Shown here: positions 7,096 through 15,601 of the stretch, in pieces
Position numbering within the stretch: position 1 is the stretch's first letter
How the letters are laid out: each line of letters starts with the position of its first letter
Source: Clostridia bacterium
GTDB lineage: Bacteria; Bacillota; Clostridia; Christensenellales; UBA1242
NCBI GenBank assembly: GCA_900767835.1
Contig: CAAGAO010000022.1
Location: 1-43,893, forward strand
Direction of reading: 5' to 3'
DNA length: 43,893 nucleotides
The notes under the pieces: generated by a model
The model's input: the letters and a program-made list of their open reading frames with translations, nothing else
The model's database searches: none
Told to the model about the DNA's origin: nothing
Made by a program: the position numbers and the translations under genes

Positions 7096-8877
7096 TTAAT
7101 CCTCCATAACCTTATTCTTTAGTTTTTTTGTTATATTGCTTATTTCAAACAATATTTTTTTTCGTTCTTTATTATCGGCAGTGTTTTGATATTTTTCATT
7201 AAGTTCCACCTGTTGCATTTTTAAATCTTTTTCAATAATATTCCAAAGACATTCGTTATAATATTTTTCATTATTGCCAATATTATCAAAATTATAGTTA
7301 ATAATATCAACAAGATTTGGTTCGCTATCAAAATCAAAATCATCATAAAGTGTGGAAACTTTAAAGGTTTTATTTTCCGCGTATTTTTGCATAACTAAAT
7401 CATATAATTTTATATATGTATCATTTTTTAAATATCTTTTTAAGTTAAAATTATAATTCACATATGGTTGCTTATATATCATTGACGCCAAGATAAACTT
7501 TATTGCCCTATTAGTTCCATCTTCTAAATTTACAACATCTTTGCTATCTATTTGAATTTTCTTTTTGCTGATAGTGTTTTGTTTGAATATATCTTGTTGC
7601 AAAATGTCAACTGGAACACCGCTTATATCTTTAATATGCTTTAAATATATTTGTTTTTCGCTATTTGAACCTAGTTTGTTTAAAAGTGTTATTGCTTCTC
7701 TAACAAACTTAGCCTTTTCGTCTGATTTTGTAAAATCAACATCTTTTGCTAAAAAATCGATTTGAAAGTCAATATAATCAACCGCATTGTCAATTTGTTC
7801 TTTCATTTTTTCAGTGCCATTTGCTTTAATATATTCATCTGGATCATTGCCATTTGGTAATTTTATAACCCTTACACTAAAACCATTATCAGCCAAAACA
7901 TCAACAATTTTATTCGCTGCGTTAAGCCCAGCACTATCACCATCTAAGCACACAACAACATTAGAAGTTATAAGTTTTAACTGTTTTGCGTGTTTTTGTG
8001 TAAATGCAGTTCCAAGGCATGCAACTGCATTTTTAAACCCTGCTTTATGCATTGCGATAACATCCATTTGTCCTTCAACAATGATAACATTATCTACACC
8101 TTGTTTAGATTTTAATGCTCGTACCAAGTTAAGACCAAAAATTGTGTTACTCTTATCAAAAACTATGGTTTGTGATGAGTTGCGATATTTTGCTTTAGTT
8201 TTGTCATCAGTTAAGATTCTCGCTGAAAAGCCAATGCATTCATTATATACATTAAAAAGCGGAAACATTAGCCTAAATGCAAAAACATCATAATAACCAT
8301 TATCCCCTTTTTCAACCAACCCAACCGCTTTCATTTGTTCATATGTATAGCCTTTCTTTTTTAAATACTCTGGCATTTCGTTATAATTTATAGAATAACC
8401 AATACCGAAATCATCTAACTCTTTTTTTGTTAATTGACGTTTTTTAATATATTCTTGTGCTGGCTTTGCAATTGACAAATACAAATTTTGTATGTAATGA
8501 TTTTTTGCTTCGTTCAAAATTTCAAGTGCTAAATCTTTATCCTTTTTGCGTTTTTCTATTCCTGCGGAATCAGTCGTTGAAAAATTAGGAACTTCCATTC
8601 CTACTGACTTTGCCAACAATTCAACCGCTTGCATAAAATCGCAAGACTCAATTTTTTGAACGAATTTTACAACATCACCATGTTCTTTGCAACCATAACA
8701 ATGATACACTTGCTCATAGTCATAAATGCACATAGATGGTGTTTTTTCCATATGAAAGGGACAACAGGTCCAATATGTTCTGCCCTTTTGGACAATATGG
8801 CAATATTTTGATATAACCGAAACAATATCACATTTACTTTTTAATTCTTCTAACCATACTTTAAAATCTTGTGCCAA
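7096..8877 (-). CDS. dnaG: DNA primase DnaG
   Basis: DnaG makes RNA primers for replication. The CHC2 zinc finger (Cys39, His42, Cys60, Cys63, around CCPFHMEKTPS and YHCYGCKEHGD) is followed by a TOPRIM catalytic core with VIIVEGQMDVIAMHKAGF and VVCLDGDSAGLNAA, then a helical C-terminal region that in the family binds DnaB helicase. The frame is open to 8931, but the TTG at 8877 is preferred. It gives a 593-residue protein starting (M)AQDFKVWLEELKSKCD, matching the usual family N terminus, and AAAGGTAG lies upstream; the in-frame ATG at 8907 lacks a good site. It is the first gene of dnaG-rpoD-zinc ribbon. Confidence 0.95.
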   Translation of the reverse strand: MAQDFKVWLEELKSKCDIVSVISKYCHIVQKGRTYWTCCPFHMEKTPSMCIYDYEQVYHCYGCKEHGDVVKFVQKIESCDFMQAVELLAKSVGMEVPNFSTTDSAGIEKRKKDKDLALEILNEAKNHYIQNLYLSIAKPAQEYIKKRQLTKKELDDFGIGYSINYNEMPEYLKKKGYTYEQMKAVGLVEKGDNGYYDVFAFRLMFPLFNVYNECIGFSARILTDDKTKAKYRNSSQTIVFDKSNTIFGLNLVRALKSKQGVDNVIIVEGQMDVIAMHKAGFKNAVACLGTAFTQKHAKQLKLITSNVVVCLDGDSAGLNAANKIVDVLADNGFSVRVIKLPNGNDPDEYIKANGTEKMKEQIDNAVDYIDFQIDFLAKDVDFTKSDEKAKFVREAITLLNKLGSNSEKQIYLKHIKDISGVPVDILQQDIFKQNTISKKKIQIDSKDVVNLEDGTNRAIKFILASMIYKQPYVNYNFNLKRYLKNDTYIKLYDLVMQKYAENKTFKVSTLYDDFDFDSEPNLVDIINYNFDNIGNNEKYYNECLWNIIEKDLKMQQVELNEKYQNTADNKERKKILFEISNITKKLKNKVMED

Positions 8878-9148
8878 AACTAAACTACCTTTTAAAAAGT
8901 CTATCATTACTATTATTCGCCACAAAAACAAAAATTCCTTTATTTTTGTTTGAAAAATTTTTTGAAAAATTGAGTTTATATAATTTTACATCTTCATTTT
9001 TTAATAAAATCAAGAATATTGCCAAAAAGCTAAACAATAAAACATTGTCAACTTAAAAGTAAGGCAAAATTAGTATAAATAATATACAACTCCGCCTTAT
9101 TTGATTAATTTGTAAATAGAATTAATTTAGATTATTGAAAATATATAT

Positions 9149-10633
9149 TTATTTTTCTACATAAAACTCCCAGTATTTATATCCAAATGTAGGATCCCCG
9201 CCATTAATTGTATTTGAACATATCCAAATTGTATTTGAAAAACCACTTGGTAGTTGACCATTAAATGATGTGCTTGTGTTATAATTCATGTTAAAATCTG
9301 GTATTTTATAAGTTTTTGAATAAACTTTTTCCCCTTTTTTATTGTTTATGTAAAATTCACACTGACAAGTATAGCCGTTTTCAACATTTCTTTGATATTT
9401 AGTTGAAAAATTATGATTACTTTCTAATTCGCCAGTTTGAACGATTTGAGAATTCCATACCGTAAAACTTACTGATTTACTAATACCACTTCCAGATAAT
9501 GAGATTTCAAATTCATCTTCAGCACTTGTAGCATATGCGTAACAATTAGTCACTCCAACATCAACATTTCCGTTTATGCCAGAACACATTAATTTTTGTG
9601 GATATTTGCAAGATATATCCAAAGTTTTTCTACCAATTCCCAAAAAACCTTTAGATATAACATATGAATCGCTTTGATTTTTCATATCTGCTACAGAATC
9701 TATATAACCTTTACTATAGCAACTTATTACTGTTTGTTGTCCATAACCAACAATCCCACCCAAATATACATTTTTTTTATCTAAAACCTCAATTATTCCC
9801 GTATTGTAACAATTAGTTATTTTTACCGCACTTGCCCCTACAATTCCACCACCAGCAGAATTCCAAGTTGTATAAGTGTCAACATTGATAGTTCCACTAT
9901 TAGAACAACGACTTATATTTGAATAATCATCTTTTAATTCTATAACATTACTAGCCATACCCGTTAATTCACCGACCATTCCAACAATACCTCCAGCAAA
10001 ACTAAAATATCCACCTGGTTTTACAGTTACTGACGAACTATTAGTGCAATACGATATTGTTGAATTAATTGCCATGCCAACAACACCTCCGGCACCATAG
10101 CCACCAACTGTTCCTCCTAAAATAGTACCACCGTCAATAAAAACAAATTTAATTATTGAATTTTTAGCAACACCAACTAAAGCACCGGCATTCCATGATG
10201 CTTTAACGATAGTCGGATTTTTTAATTTTAAATTTAAAATATTGGCATTTTCAATATGTGAAAATAGTCCTGCATTTTTACTTTCTGTTACATATAAATT
10301 TGAAATAGTGTGCCAATCACCATCAAGGCACCCTTTAAAACCATTTATTGGTGCAAAATCTTGTCCATTTAGATCAAGATTGCATGTTAATTTTAAATAC
10401 TTTCCGGACATACCATTGCCAGCATTTACATAATCTCTAAAATTATATAGATTATTAACATTATTTATAAGATATGGATTGTTAATAGAACCACTACCAT
10501 CTAAGTATAAAGTAGCCATTTCTTTTACTTCTAATGCATTCGTTTCTTTTAGTCCTAGACTACCAACTAAAATTGAACCAACACAAATTAATGAAAATAC
10601 CATAATTAATATGTATCTAGTAATTTTTTTCAT
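9149..10633 (-). CDS. Secreted protein with GLUG-like repeats
   Basis: This is an exported protein of about 494 residues. A typical signal peptide (MKKITRYILIMVFSLICVGS, then a cut probably after TNA) precedes a region of repeated glycine-rich units such as AGGIVGMV, GGIVGYGQ and AGGGIVGAS, each followed by NCYN-like or YC-N segments. This pattern matches GLUG-type repeats that fold as a right-handed beta-helix. The last 100 residues form a different beta-rich domain ending in EFYVEK. No LPxTG motif or C-terminal membrane anchor is seen, so release or non-covalent attachment is likely. Of two nearby ATGs, the second (10633) fits AAAGGAG with nine-base spacing. Function unknown; adhesion is only a guess. 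Confidence 0.85.
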   Translation of the reverse strand: MKKITRYILIMVFSLICVGSILVGSLGLKETNALEVKEMATLYLDGSGSINNPYLINNVNNLYNFRDYVNAGNGMSGKYLKLTCNLDLNGQDFAPINGFKGCLDGDWHTISNLYVTESKNAGLFSHIENANILNLKLKNPTIVKASWNAGALVGVAKNSIIKFVFIDGGTILGGTVGGYGAGGVVGMAINSTISYCTNSSSVTVKPGGYFSFAGGIVGMVGELTGMASNVIELKDDYSNISRCSNSGTINVDTYTTWNSAGGGIVGASAVKITNCYNTGIIEVLDKKNVYLGGIVGYGQQTVISCYSKGYIDSVADMKNQSDSYVISKGFLGIGRKTLDISCKYPQKLMCSGINGNVDVGVTNCYAYATSAEDEFEISLSGSGISKSVSFTVWNSQIVQTGELESNHNFSTKYQRNVENGYTCQCEFYINNKKGEKVYSKTYKIPDFNMNYNTSTSFNGQLPSGFSNTIWICSNTINGGDPTFGYKYWEFYVEK

Positions 10634-10756
10634 AATAGACATCTCCTTTGTAAATTAATTAAGACAATATGTAAATTTAAAATTTTGAACAAAAATAGCA
10701 ACACGTTTTCATATTTAGTAAACTTTATTATTTGTTCTTTTTAATTACCATATATC

Positions 10757-10857
10757 AAAGAGAGTTTTTGTTTGTGTGAACGTCTTTTGCAGACAATGGT
10801 TGTATGCCGTAAGGTCAGTAACCATTGTCGAAACCTAAGTGAACACAAACTCTTTAC
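10757..10857. repeat. Long two-tier hairpin, copy 1
   Basis: GACAATGGTT (10792-10801) and AACCATTGTC (10820-10829) form a perfect ten-base stem with a small CC-gtaa-GG hairpin in its loop. Outside it, GTTTGTGT pairs with ACACAAAC. The outermost arm is damaged: seven bases present on the left are missing on the right. The core is almost identical to copy 2 at 10962-11069. It lies in the region before the 9149-10633 gene. Confidence 0.8.
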
Positions 10858-10961
10858 CTTATTATTTTGATTCACTTAAAGCACCACTTTGCCCGCTTTT
10901 GTAAAAAAAACATTTTGCTTTGACGCTCCAACGGTCACAACTTCGCCAAGTGGCTTTTTTT
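10858..10961. other. Spacer between the two long hairpins
   Basis: No gene is supported here. AAGCACCACTT (10879-10889) can pair imperfectly with AAGTGGCTT followed by a T run (to 10961), giving a terminator-like shape on the plus strand. The segment CTCCAACGGTCACAACTTCGC matches the start of the beta unit of the array at 20074, so this is probably a decayed relic of that family. Confidence 0.5.
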
Positions 10962-11069
10962 AAAGAAAGTTTTTGTTTGTGTGAACGTCTTTTGCAGACA
11001 ATGGTTGTATGCCGTAAGGTCAGTAACCATTGTCGAAACTTAAGTGAACACAAACAAAAACTTTCTTTT
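10962..11069. repeat. Long two-tier hairpin, copy 2
   Basis: The outer stem is 21 perfect base pairs (10962-10982 with 11048-11068), enclosing the ten-base stem GACAATGGTT with AACCATTGTC (10997-11006 with 11025-11034). The element directly abuts the stop codon of the surface protein gene at 11069-13591, so it forms the start of that mRNA's 3' untranslated region. It lacks the T run of a normal terminator. Confidence 0.85.
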
Positions 11070-13591
11070 TAGTACATATATTTTTTATACCCACTATTCC
11101 CGCTATTTTTCTTTTTCACGGCAATAATTACTACAACAACTGCAACAAGAGTTACACCACCCAATGTAATCCACAACCATAAAAGATTAGTCCCTTTATT
11201 GTTTGCTGATTTAGTAAATACAGCATTTAACACAACGGTGCTAGTGTCGCCATCATTTTGAACTTCAAAAGTTCCCGCGTATTCATCATCTGCAATTCCT
11301 GCAAGACGAGAATTTAAATACCAACCATCAAATGTGTAATCGGTTGACACCTGTCTTAAAGTTATTGTATGAGGTTTTGTACCATAACGAATCTTTGCAA
11401 CATATATACCATTTTTATATGTTACAGTAATTGCTCCATCATCTATTATAACATCTGCAATCTTTTCAGTTATTTCTTCATCATTATCAAATTTGAAACG
11501 AATTTCAATATCTTTAACATCACGAGTAAATACGACATATGCTGTAAACATTTTTGAAGATGAATCTTCTTCATTATAGTTATAGTTATTGATATCTAAA
11601 TATTGTCTAACATCTTCTTCGGTTTTTCCATATCCAAACAAAACACTTTTTTCGCTAAAAGTCCAAGAAAGTGTACGGCTAGATTCAATACAAGCAAGTT
11701 TTTCCGACTCTTCAGTTTTTGCTAGTTCTTTTTCTAAATCAAACAAAGAATAATCTTCCTCATCTGGATTAGTTTCTTGGTCTTGACTAATATATGTTAA
11801 ATACCAGTCCGCATCTTTTGCATAATCTGAATTTACTTCATATGTTTCATATGTGAATTTTTCACCGTATTTCATATCTACGACAATTTCATCATTAGAC
11901 ACACTTGCCATATTGTTTTTGACTTTTCCTGGAATTAATTGTTGGTCGTTAATTGTCAAAGCATACACTTTTAGTTTGATTTTATAAGTTTTTCTCGCAA
12001 GTTGAACCGAATACACGCCAGCATTATTTGCATTAATATTCTTTACATCAAACATTACCTCTCCATCATCATTTGTAGAAGTCGAAACTGTAAAGCCATC
12101 TTCACTTTTGTTTGTTTCCATACTATAAATAACTTTGCCATTTAATCTTAAGCCAACAATATAGAAAAATTTATCAAAATTACTTTCATTTGTAATCTTT
12201 GTACTAATAGTTAAAGTGCTACCATAAGAAATATTATCCGCAACCAAGTTAGATATAACAACATCTGCGTTGTCCTGTAGGGTTGGTAAATTTTCAATAC
12301 CTAAAGATTTTACACTTTCGCTTGAGCTAAAAGATACTGCATATTCTTCAAATATTTGTAAAGTTGGAATATTTGAATTAGTTTCTCTCCAAATTTTATC
12401 AAAATCCCAAGCATAAGGGACATTCCAAAGGTCATTGTTTTTTGTAATGTTAGTATTGATTAATGTTTCTTCAGTTAAATATTTAAGATTTTTATATTTA
12501 TATGTAAATGTTTGATTTGCCATATTGCCAATGTATTGTGCATCTAAGGTGGTTAATACACCCGTTATACTATCGGTTTCAACAACAGAAGGCATATATC
12601 CTAAAAGTATACCAACATAGGTATTCTCATCATCTAGAGAGAACAATGGAGCATATCTTATATTTACAATATTATTGATAACAGAAAACATTTTTGTGTT
12701 ACATTTACCAGCGATATATCCGAAATTTAAATATTTTACCGTTCTATCAAATTCAACCTCATATGAATAGTCATTTGATGAACTAACAATATTATTTGTT
12801 ATAAATCCAGAATCAACAAGTCCGACAAGACCGCCTAAATTAAAATTTTGTGATTGAGCCTCGATTAGTACAACTGTTACATTATTATTTATAACAAGAT
12901 TGTTTTGAATAAATGAACCATTGGTAATATAGCCTGCGATTAGTCCTAAATTTAAGCAAGGTCTAATACCAATAACTTCTGAGGTCTCACCTTCTGTTTG
13001 AAATGGTAAAATATTGCAATTTTCAATTTTTATTTGATGTACTTTACTATTTTTTACTTGCCCTGCAACAAAGCCAACATTTAAAGTAGGAACAGATGTG
13101 TTAGAATTATTGTCGTTAATTATCAAATCAATATTGTTAAAGTCTATACCATAGACATTGGCACCTGTTATAGTGCTTGCAAGCAAGCCATATGATGTGC
13201 CACTTGTCACATCAAAAGTGTATACTAATTTTGTTTCATCACTGCTTGAAAAAATCAAATTTTTAACTTCAGCATTTGAACCCAACCCGCTAAATAGTGG
13301 AACACAGTTTGTACCTTCAAAAACAATATTCGCGCCATTGCCATTTAAATAGCCAGAAAAAACACCTAGGCTTGCTGAATATATATATGTTTGCCCTTTA
13401 TTTAATTCATACTTACCTGCCATATCGGTAATTTCCGATAAAGAAGAAATGGTTATAATTTCGCCTTCAGCATTTACTTTTTTATTGTCAAAAACAAAAA
13501 ATGACAATCCAAAAGCAAAAATAGTAAGCAAAAGCACACATAATTTTATAATATTTTGTTTAAAATCATTTTTTTCTCTTAAAGATTTCAC
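11069..13591 (-). CDS. Membrane-anchored surface protein with an InlB-type repeat
   Basis: This protein of about 841 residues has an N-terminal hydrophobic export segment (IIKLCVLLLTIFAFGLSFFV, then NAEG), a large ectodomain, and a C-terminal membrane helix (LLWLWITLGGVTLVAVVVVI) followed by a basic tail KKKNSGNSGYKK. The first half holds beta-helix-like units (NLIFSS, GLLAST, GFVAG). Before the anchor lies an InlB / Listeria-Bacteroides-like repeat ending YTFDGWYLNSRLAG and VVLNAVFTK. The frame is open to 13678, but GTG at 13591 follows GAGG by five bases and places the export signal near the N terminus. A role in surface interaction is inferred from domain type only. Confidence 0.85.
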   Translation of the reverse strand: MKSLREKNDFKQNIIKLCVLLLTIFAFGLSFFVFDNKKVNAEGEIITISSLSEITDMAGKYELNKGQTYIYSASLGVFSGYLNGNGANIVFEGTNCVPLFSGLGSNAEVKNLIFSSSDETKLVYTFDVTSGTSYGLLASTITGANVYGIDFNNIDLIINDNNSNTSVPTLNVGFVAGQVKNSKVHQIKIENCNILPFQTEGETSEVIGIRPCLNLGLIAGYITNGSFIQNNLVINNNVTVVLIEAQSQNFNLGGLVGLVDSGFITNNIVSSSNDYSYEVEFDRTVKYLNFGYIAGKCNTKMFSVINNIVNIRYAPLFSLDDENTYVGILLGYMPSVVETDSITGVLTTLDAQYIGNMANQTFTYKYKNLKYLTEETLINTNITKNNDLWNVPYAWDFDKIWRETNSNIPTLQIFEEYAVSFSSSESVKSLGIENLPTLQDNADVVISNLVADNISYGSTLTISTKITNESNFDKFFYIVGLRLNGKVIYSMETNKSEDGFTVSTSTNDDGEVMFDVKNINANNAGVYSVQLARKTYKIKLKVYALTINDQQLIPGKVKNNMASVSNDEIVVDMKYGEKFTYETYEVNSDYAKDADWYLTYISQDQETNPDEEDYSLFDLEKELAKTEESEKLACIESSRTLSWTFSEKSVLFGYGKTEEDVRQYLDINNYNYNEEDSSSKMFTAYVVFTRDVKDIEIRFKFDNDEEITEKIADVIIDDGAITVTYKNGIYVAKIRYGTKPHTITLRQVSTDYTFDGWYLNSRLAGIADDEYAGTFEVQNDGDTSTVVLNAVFTKSANNKGTNLLWLWITLGGVTLVAVVVVIIAVKKKNSGNSGYKKYMY

Positions 13592-13825
13592 AAAAACCTC
13601 ACTAAATAAATTGTCTTTTGTGCATAGTTTATGCAATTTTACATTAATTAGTATATCACGAAAATATTTATAACACAAATTAATTTAATATATTTAAAAG
13701 GTTAATTATTTTAAATAACCATATATTTATAATTTTAAATAAAGTAAAAATCATAAATAATAATTTTTTAATGAATGGTGAATAGGAAAATTAATATACA
13801 TAAGACAATTAATTCAAAATTATTA

Positions 13826-13856
13826 AAAAAATTGCCCTAATTTTGGACAATTTTTT
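13826..13856 (-). terminator. Probable terminator of rpsF-ssb-rpsR
   Basis: AAAAAATTG (13826-13834) pairs with CAATTTTTT (13848-13856). Read leftwards it ends in seven T residues. It lies about 85 bases past the rpsR stop. Confidence 0.5.
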
Positions 13857-13879
13857 AATTGTTTTTTAATAAAAATGAT

Positions 13880-13910
13880 ATATATGTTTAATTGTTTACT
13901 AAACATATAT
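13880..13910. other. Perfect hairpin after rpsR
   Basis: ATATATGTTTA (13880-13890) and TAAACATATAT (13900-13910) form an 11-base-pair stem with a nine-base loop. It may help stabilise or terminate the ribosomal protein transcript, but no T run follows directly. Confidence 0.5.
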
Positions 13911-13941
13911 TAAAACACAAATTTATGTTTTCTTTTATTTA

Positions 13942-14223
13942 CTATTCACCTTTAAATGGAAGTAAAGCCATAATTCTTGCACGTTTAATTGCTTGAGCAA
14001 GTTCTCTTTGGTGGATAGCACAAACACCAGTTTGGCGTCTTGGTAAAATTTTACCATTTTCAGTAATAAATCTTCTTAATTTTGCTACATCTTTATAGTC
14101 AATAGCATTTGATTTATCTACGCAGAATGCACATACTTTTTTCTTTTGCATTGGTTTGCGATATTTTTTAACTTTTTCAACTTTTTCTTCTACAACTTCT
14201 GTAGTTTCAGTTACTTCAGCCAT
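13942..14223 (-). CDS. rpsR: Ribosomal protein S18 (bS18)
   Basis: S18 is a small-subunit protein that pairs with S6 on 16S rRNA. The 93-residue chain has an acidic, Glu/Val/Thr-rich N-terminal extension (1-20), then the conserved core with ENGKILPRRQTG and HQRELAQAIKRARIMALLPF. Cys31 and Cys34 (CAFC) plus Cys68 and His71 (CAIH) make a plausible four-ligand zinc site, the C-plus type of S18. It is the last gene of rpsF-ssb-rpsR, with AAGGAG before the ATG. Confidence 0.97.
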   Translation of the reverse strand: MAEVTETTEVVEEKVEKVKKYRKPMQKKKVCAFCVDKSNAIDYKDVAKLRRFITENGKILPRRQTGVCAIHQRELAQAIKRARIMALLPFKGE

Positions 14224-14247
14224 TTTTATTTCTCCTTTTTAGTTTAA

Positions 14248-14655
14248 TTAAAATGGAAGGTTATCGTCATCTATTGGTTCTAGTTCGGTAACTTCCTTTT
14301 TGTTTTCTACTCTTTCATTTGAACCGTCACCTGCTGATGCTTTTGAGGTTAAAAATTCAACTTCATCTGCAACAATTTCTGTAACTGTTCTTTTTGAACC
14401 ATCTTGAGCATCATAACTTCTATTTTGAAGTGAGCCCGAAACAGCACATTTACTACCTTTCTTTAAAAATTTGTGGCAATTTTCGCCTTGGGCACGCCAT
14501 ACAACAATATTAAAGAAATCTGTTTCTCTTTCGCCTTCCGCGTTAGAAAATCTACGTGAAACTGCGATTGAAAAACGGCAAACAGAAATTCCGCTATTTG
14601 TTACGGCAAGTTCTGGGTCACGAGTTAAATTTCCAATTAAATATACTCTATTCAT
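14248..14655 (-). CDS. ssb: Single-stranded DNA-binding protein
   Basis: SSB coats single-stranded DNA and recruits repair and replication proteins. The 135-residue chain has the OB fold (about 1-105; MNRVYLIGNLTRDPEL, FFNIVVWRAQGENCHKFLKK), a short charged linker, and the acidic C-terminal docking tip DDDNLPF. It is in the classic rpsF-ssb-rpsR order, 11 bases after rpsF, with GGAG before the ATG. Confidence 0.97.
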   Translation of the reverse strand: MNRVYLIGNLTRDPELAVTNSGISVCRFSIAVSRRFSNAEGERETDFFNIVVWRAQGENCHKFLKKGSKCAVSGSLQNRSYDAQDGSKRTVTEIVADEVEFLTSKASAGDGSNERVENKKEVTELEPIDDDNLPF

Positions 14656-14666
14656 ATTTTCTCCAA

Positions 14667-14948
14667 TTACTTTCTAACAAACATTTGTCTAACTACAAAG
14701 TCTGTAATGTTCATTAAATTGTTCATTTCTTTAACAACTTCAGCTGGTGCTTCAAAATTCATTAAAACATAATATCCTTCAGTTTTAAAGTTGATTTTGT
14801 AAGCAAATTTTTTCATACCAAGTTTGTCAACACCTGCAACAACGCCACCTTTTGCTTCAACAAAGGCTTTAAATTTTTCAACTAAAGCATCTTTTTCAGC
14901 ATCATTTGCATCAGCAGAAATGATATACATAAGTTCGTACTTATTCAT
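14667..14948 (-). CDS. rpsF: Ribosomal protein S6 (bS6)
   Basis: S6 binds S18 and the central domain of 16S rRNA. The 93-residue protein begins MNKYELMYIISADAND and contains KLGMKKFAYKINFKTEGYYV, the family core strand and loop. The frame extends upstream to 15002, but the ATG at 14948 follows AAAGGAGG at good spacing and matches the family N terminus; the upstream part belongs to the leader. It heads the rpsF-ssb-rpsR operon and is read from the promoter at 15028-15056. Confidence 0.97.
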   Translation of the reverse strand: MNKYELMYIISADANDAEKDALVEKFKAFVEAKGGVVAGVDKLGMKKFAYKINFKTEGYYVLMNFEAPAEVVKEMNNLMNITDFVVRQMFVRK

Positions 14949-15021
14949 AAATTTCCTCCTTTCCTTTTGGTCTATTGGTTTTTTGCCATTAACAAAAAAC
15001 AAGGCAATTAGGATTAATTGC
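14949..15021 (-). promoter_or_regulatory. Leader of the rpsF operon
   Basis: The roughly 70-base untranslated leader contains a perfect hairpin, GTTTTTTG with CAAAAAAC around TTAATGG (14993-15015 approximately), then AAAGGAGG. Many bacteria control this operon through an S6:S18-binding leader RNA; the position fits, but the conserved motif of that RNA could not be confirmed by eye. Confidence 0.35.
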
Positions 15022-15027
15022 TGATTA

Positions 15028-15056
15028 ATTATAACACACCATAAAAATTATTGCAA
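15028..15056 (-). promoter_or_regulatory. Promoter of rpsF-ssb-rpsR
   Basis: Read leftwards, TTGCAA (15051-15056), 17 bases, then TATAAT (15028-15033), with TG one base before the -10 box (extended -10). This is a strong promoter, as expected for ribosomal protein genes. Confidence 0.8.
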
Positions 15057-15119
15057 GTGATAAATTAACTATTTTTTGTTCATTATCTCAAACTTTTAAA
15101 AATTTGGTAAAAATCACTA

Positions 15120-15148
15120 TTGACGAACCACAAATTTAGTGTTAGAAT
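15120..15148 (+). promoter_or_regulatory. Promoter of the 104-residue gene
   Basis: TTGACG (15120-15125), 17 bases, then TAGAAT (15143-15148). One mismatch in each box against consensus. Confidence 0.75.
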
Positions 15149-15178
15149 AAAATCAACATTAATTTAAAGAGGTAAAAT

Positions 15179-15493
15179 ATGACTAAAGGATTTAAAAAAT
15201 ATTGTTTTGATTTGGATAGATTAACTGATTTAGTAGGCGAAAAAGTTGTTTTAACCGCTCAAGATTTTGCAAAAATCGGCAATAAAGAAATTAACACTAA
15301 AGATGAACAACTTAAAGTTGCACAAGAAGCATTAAAAGATGCTTGCATTTTAGGCAATAAATTATTATTCATCACTAACAAAAAGTGTTTGACATTAAAA
15401 GATGTTAACGATATTGCTGAAAGTAAAGAATTTATTTATAGAGCATTCTTAAAACCTGACTATGAAGCAATCGTTGAAGAATTAAACAAATAG
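15179..15493 (+). CDS. Unknown small cytoplasmic protein
   Basis: This 104-residue protein was not recognised. It is soluble, charged and mostly helical by composition, with no membrane segment, signal peptide or metal-binding cysteine cluster. It starts at an ATG behind AAAGAGG, has its own strong promoter and a textbook terminator, and so forms a single-gene transcript. The following gene repeats this arrangement, with another strong promoter. The gene appears intact and likely well expressed. Confidence 0.8.
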   Translation: MTKGFKKYCFDLDRLTDLVGEKVVLTAQDFAKIGNKEINTKDEQLKVAQEALKDACILGNKLLFITNKKCLTLKDVNDIAESKEFIYRAFLKPDYEAIVEELNK

Positions 15494-15510
15494 TAATTAA
15501 TTTAAAATTT

Positions 15511-15541
15511 AGACTTGCAAATAACTGCAAGTCTTTTTTTA
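15511..15541 (+). terminator. Terminator of the 104-residue gene
   Basis: AGACTTGCA pairs perfectly with TGCAAGTCT around AATAAC and is followed by a long T run. Confidence 0.9.
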
Positions 15542-15547
15542 GCCATA

Positions 15548-15576
15548 TTGACAATAATGACCAGTGATGTTAAACT
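15548..15576 (+). promoter_or_regulatory. Strong extended -10 promoter of the 347-residue gene
   Basis: TTGACA (15548-15553), 17 bases, then TAAACT (15571-15576), with TG at the extended -10 position (15568-15569). A site AAAGGAC follows before the ATG. Confidence 0.8.
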
Positions 15577-15601
15577 AATTACATAATAAAAGGACAAATA
15601 T

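Larger units (their letters stand above)
13592..13941. other. AT-rich spacer between the surface protein gene and rpsR
   Basis: Apart from the hairpins at 13826-13856 and 13880-13910, nothing supports a gene here. The surface gene's promoter must lie in this stretch, but it could not be chosen with confidence among many AT-rich hexamers. Confidence 0.5.

Noticed and set aside
10862..11053. 63-residue open frame on the minus strand between the long hairpins
   Set aside because: It runs through hairpin repeats, has no ribosome binding site and has biased composition.
10757..11069. Insertion sequence remnant
   Set aside because: The long inverted repeats suggested IS ends, but no transposase fragment or target duplication is visible.
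14949..15002. Longer S6 start at 15002
   Set aside because: It would read through the leader hairpin; AAAGGAGG and the family N terminus fix the start at 14948.
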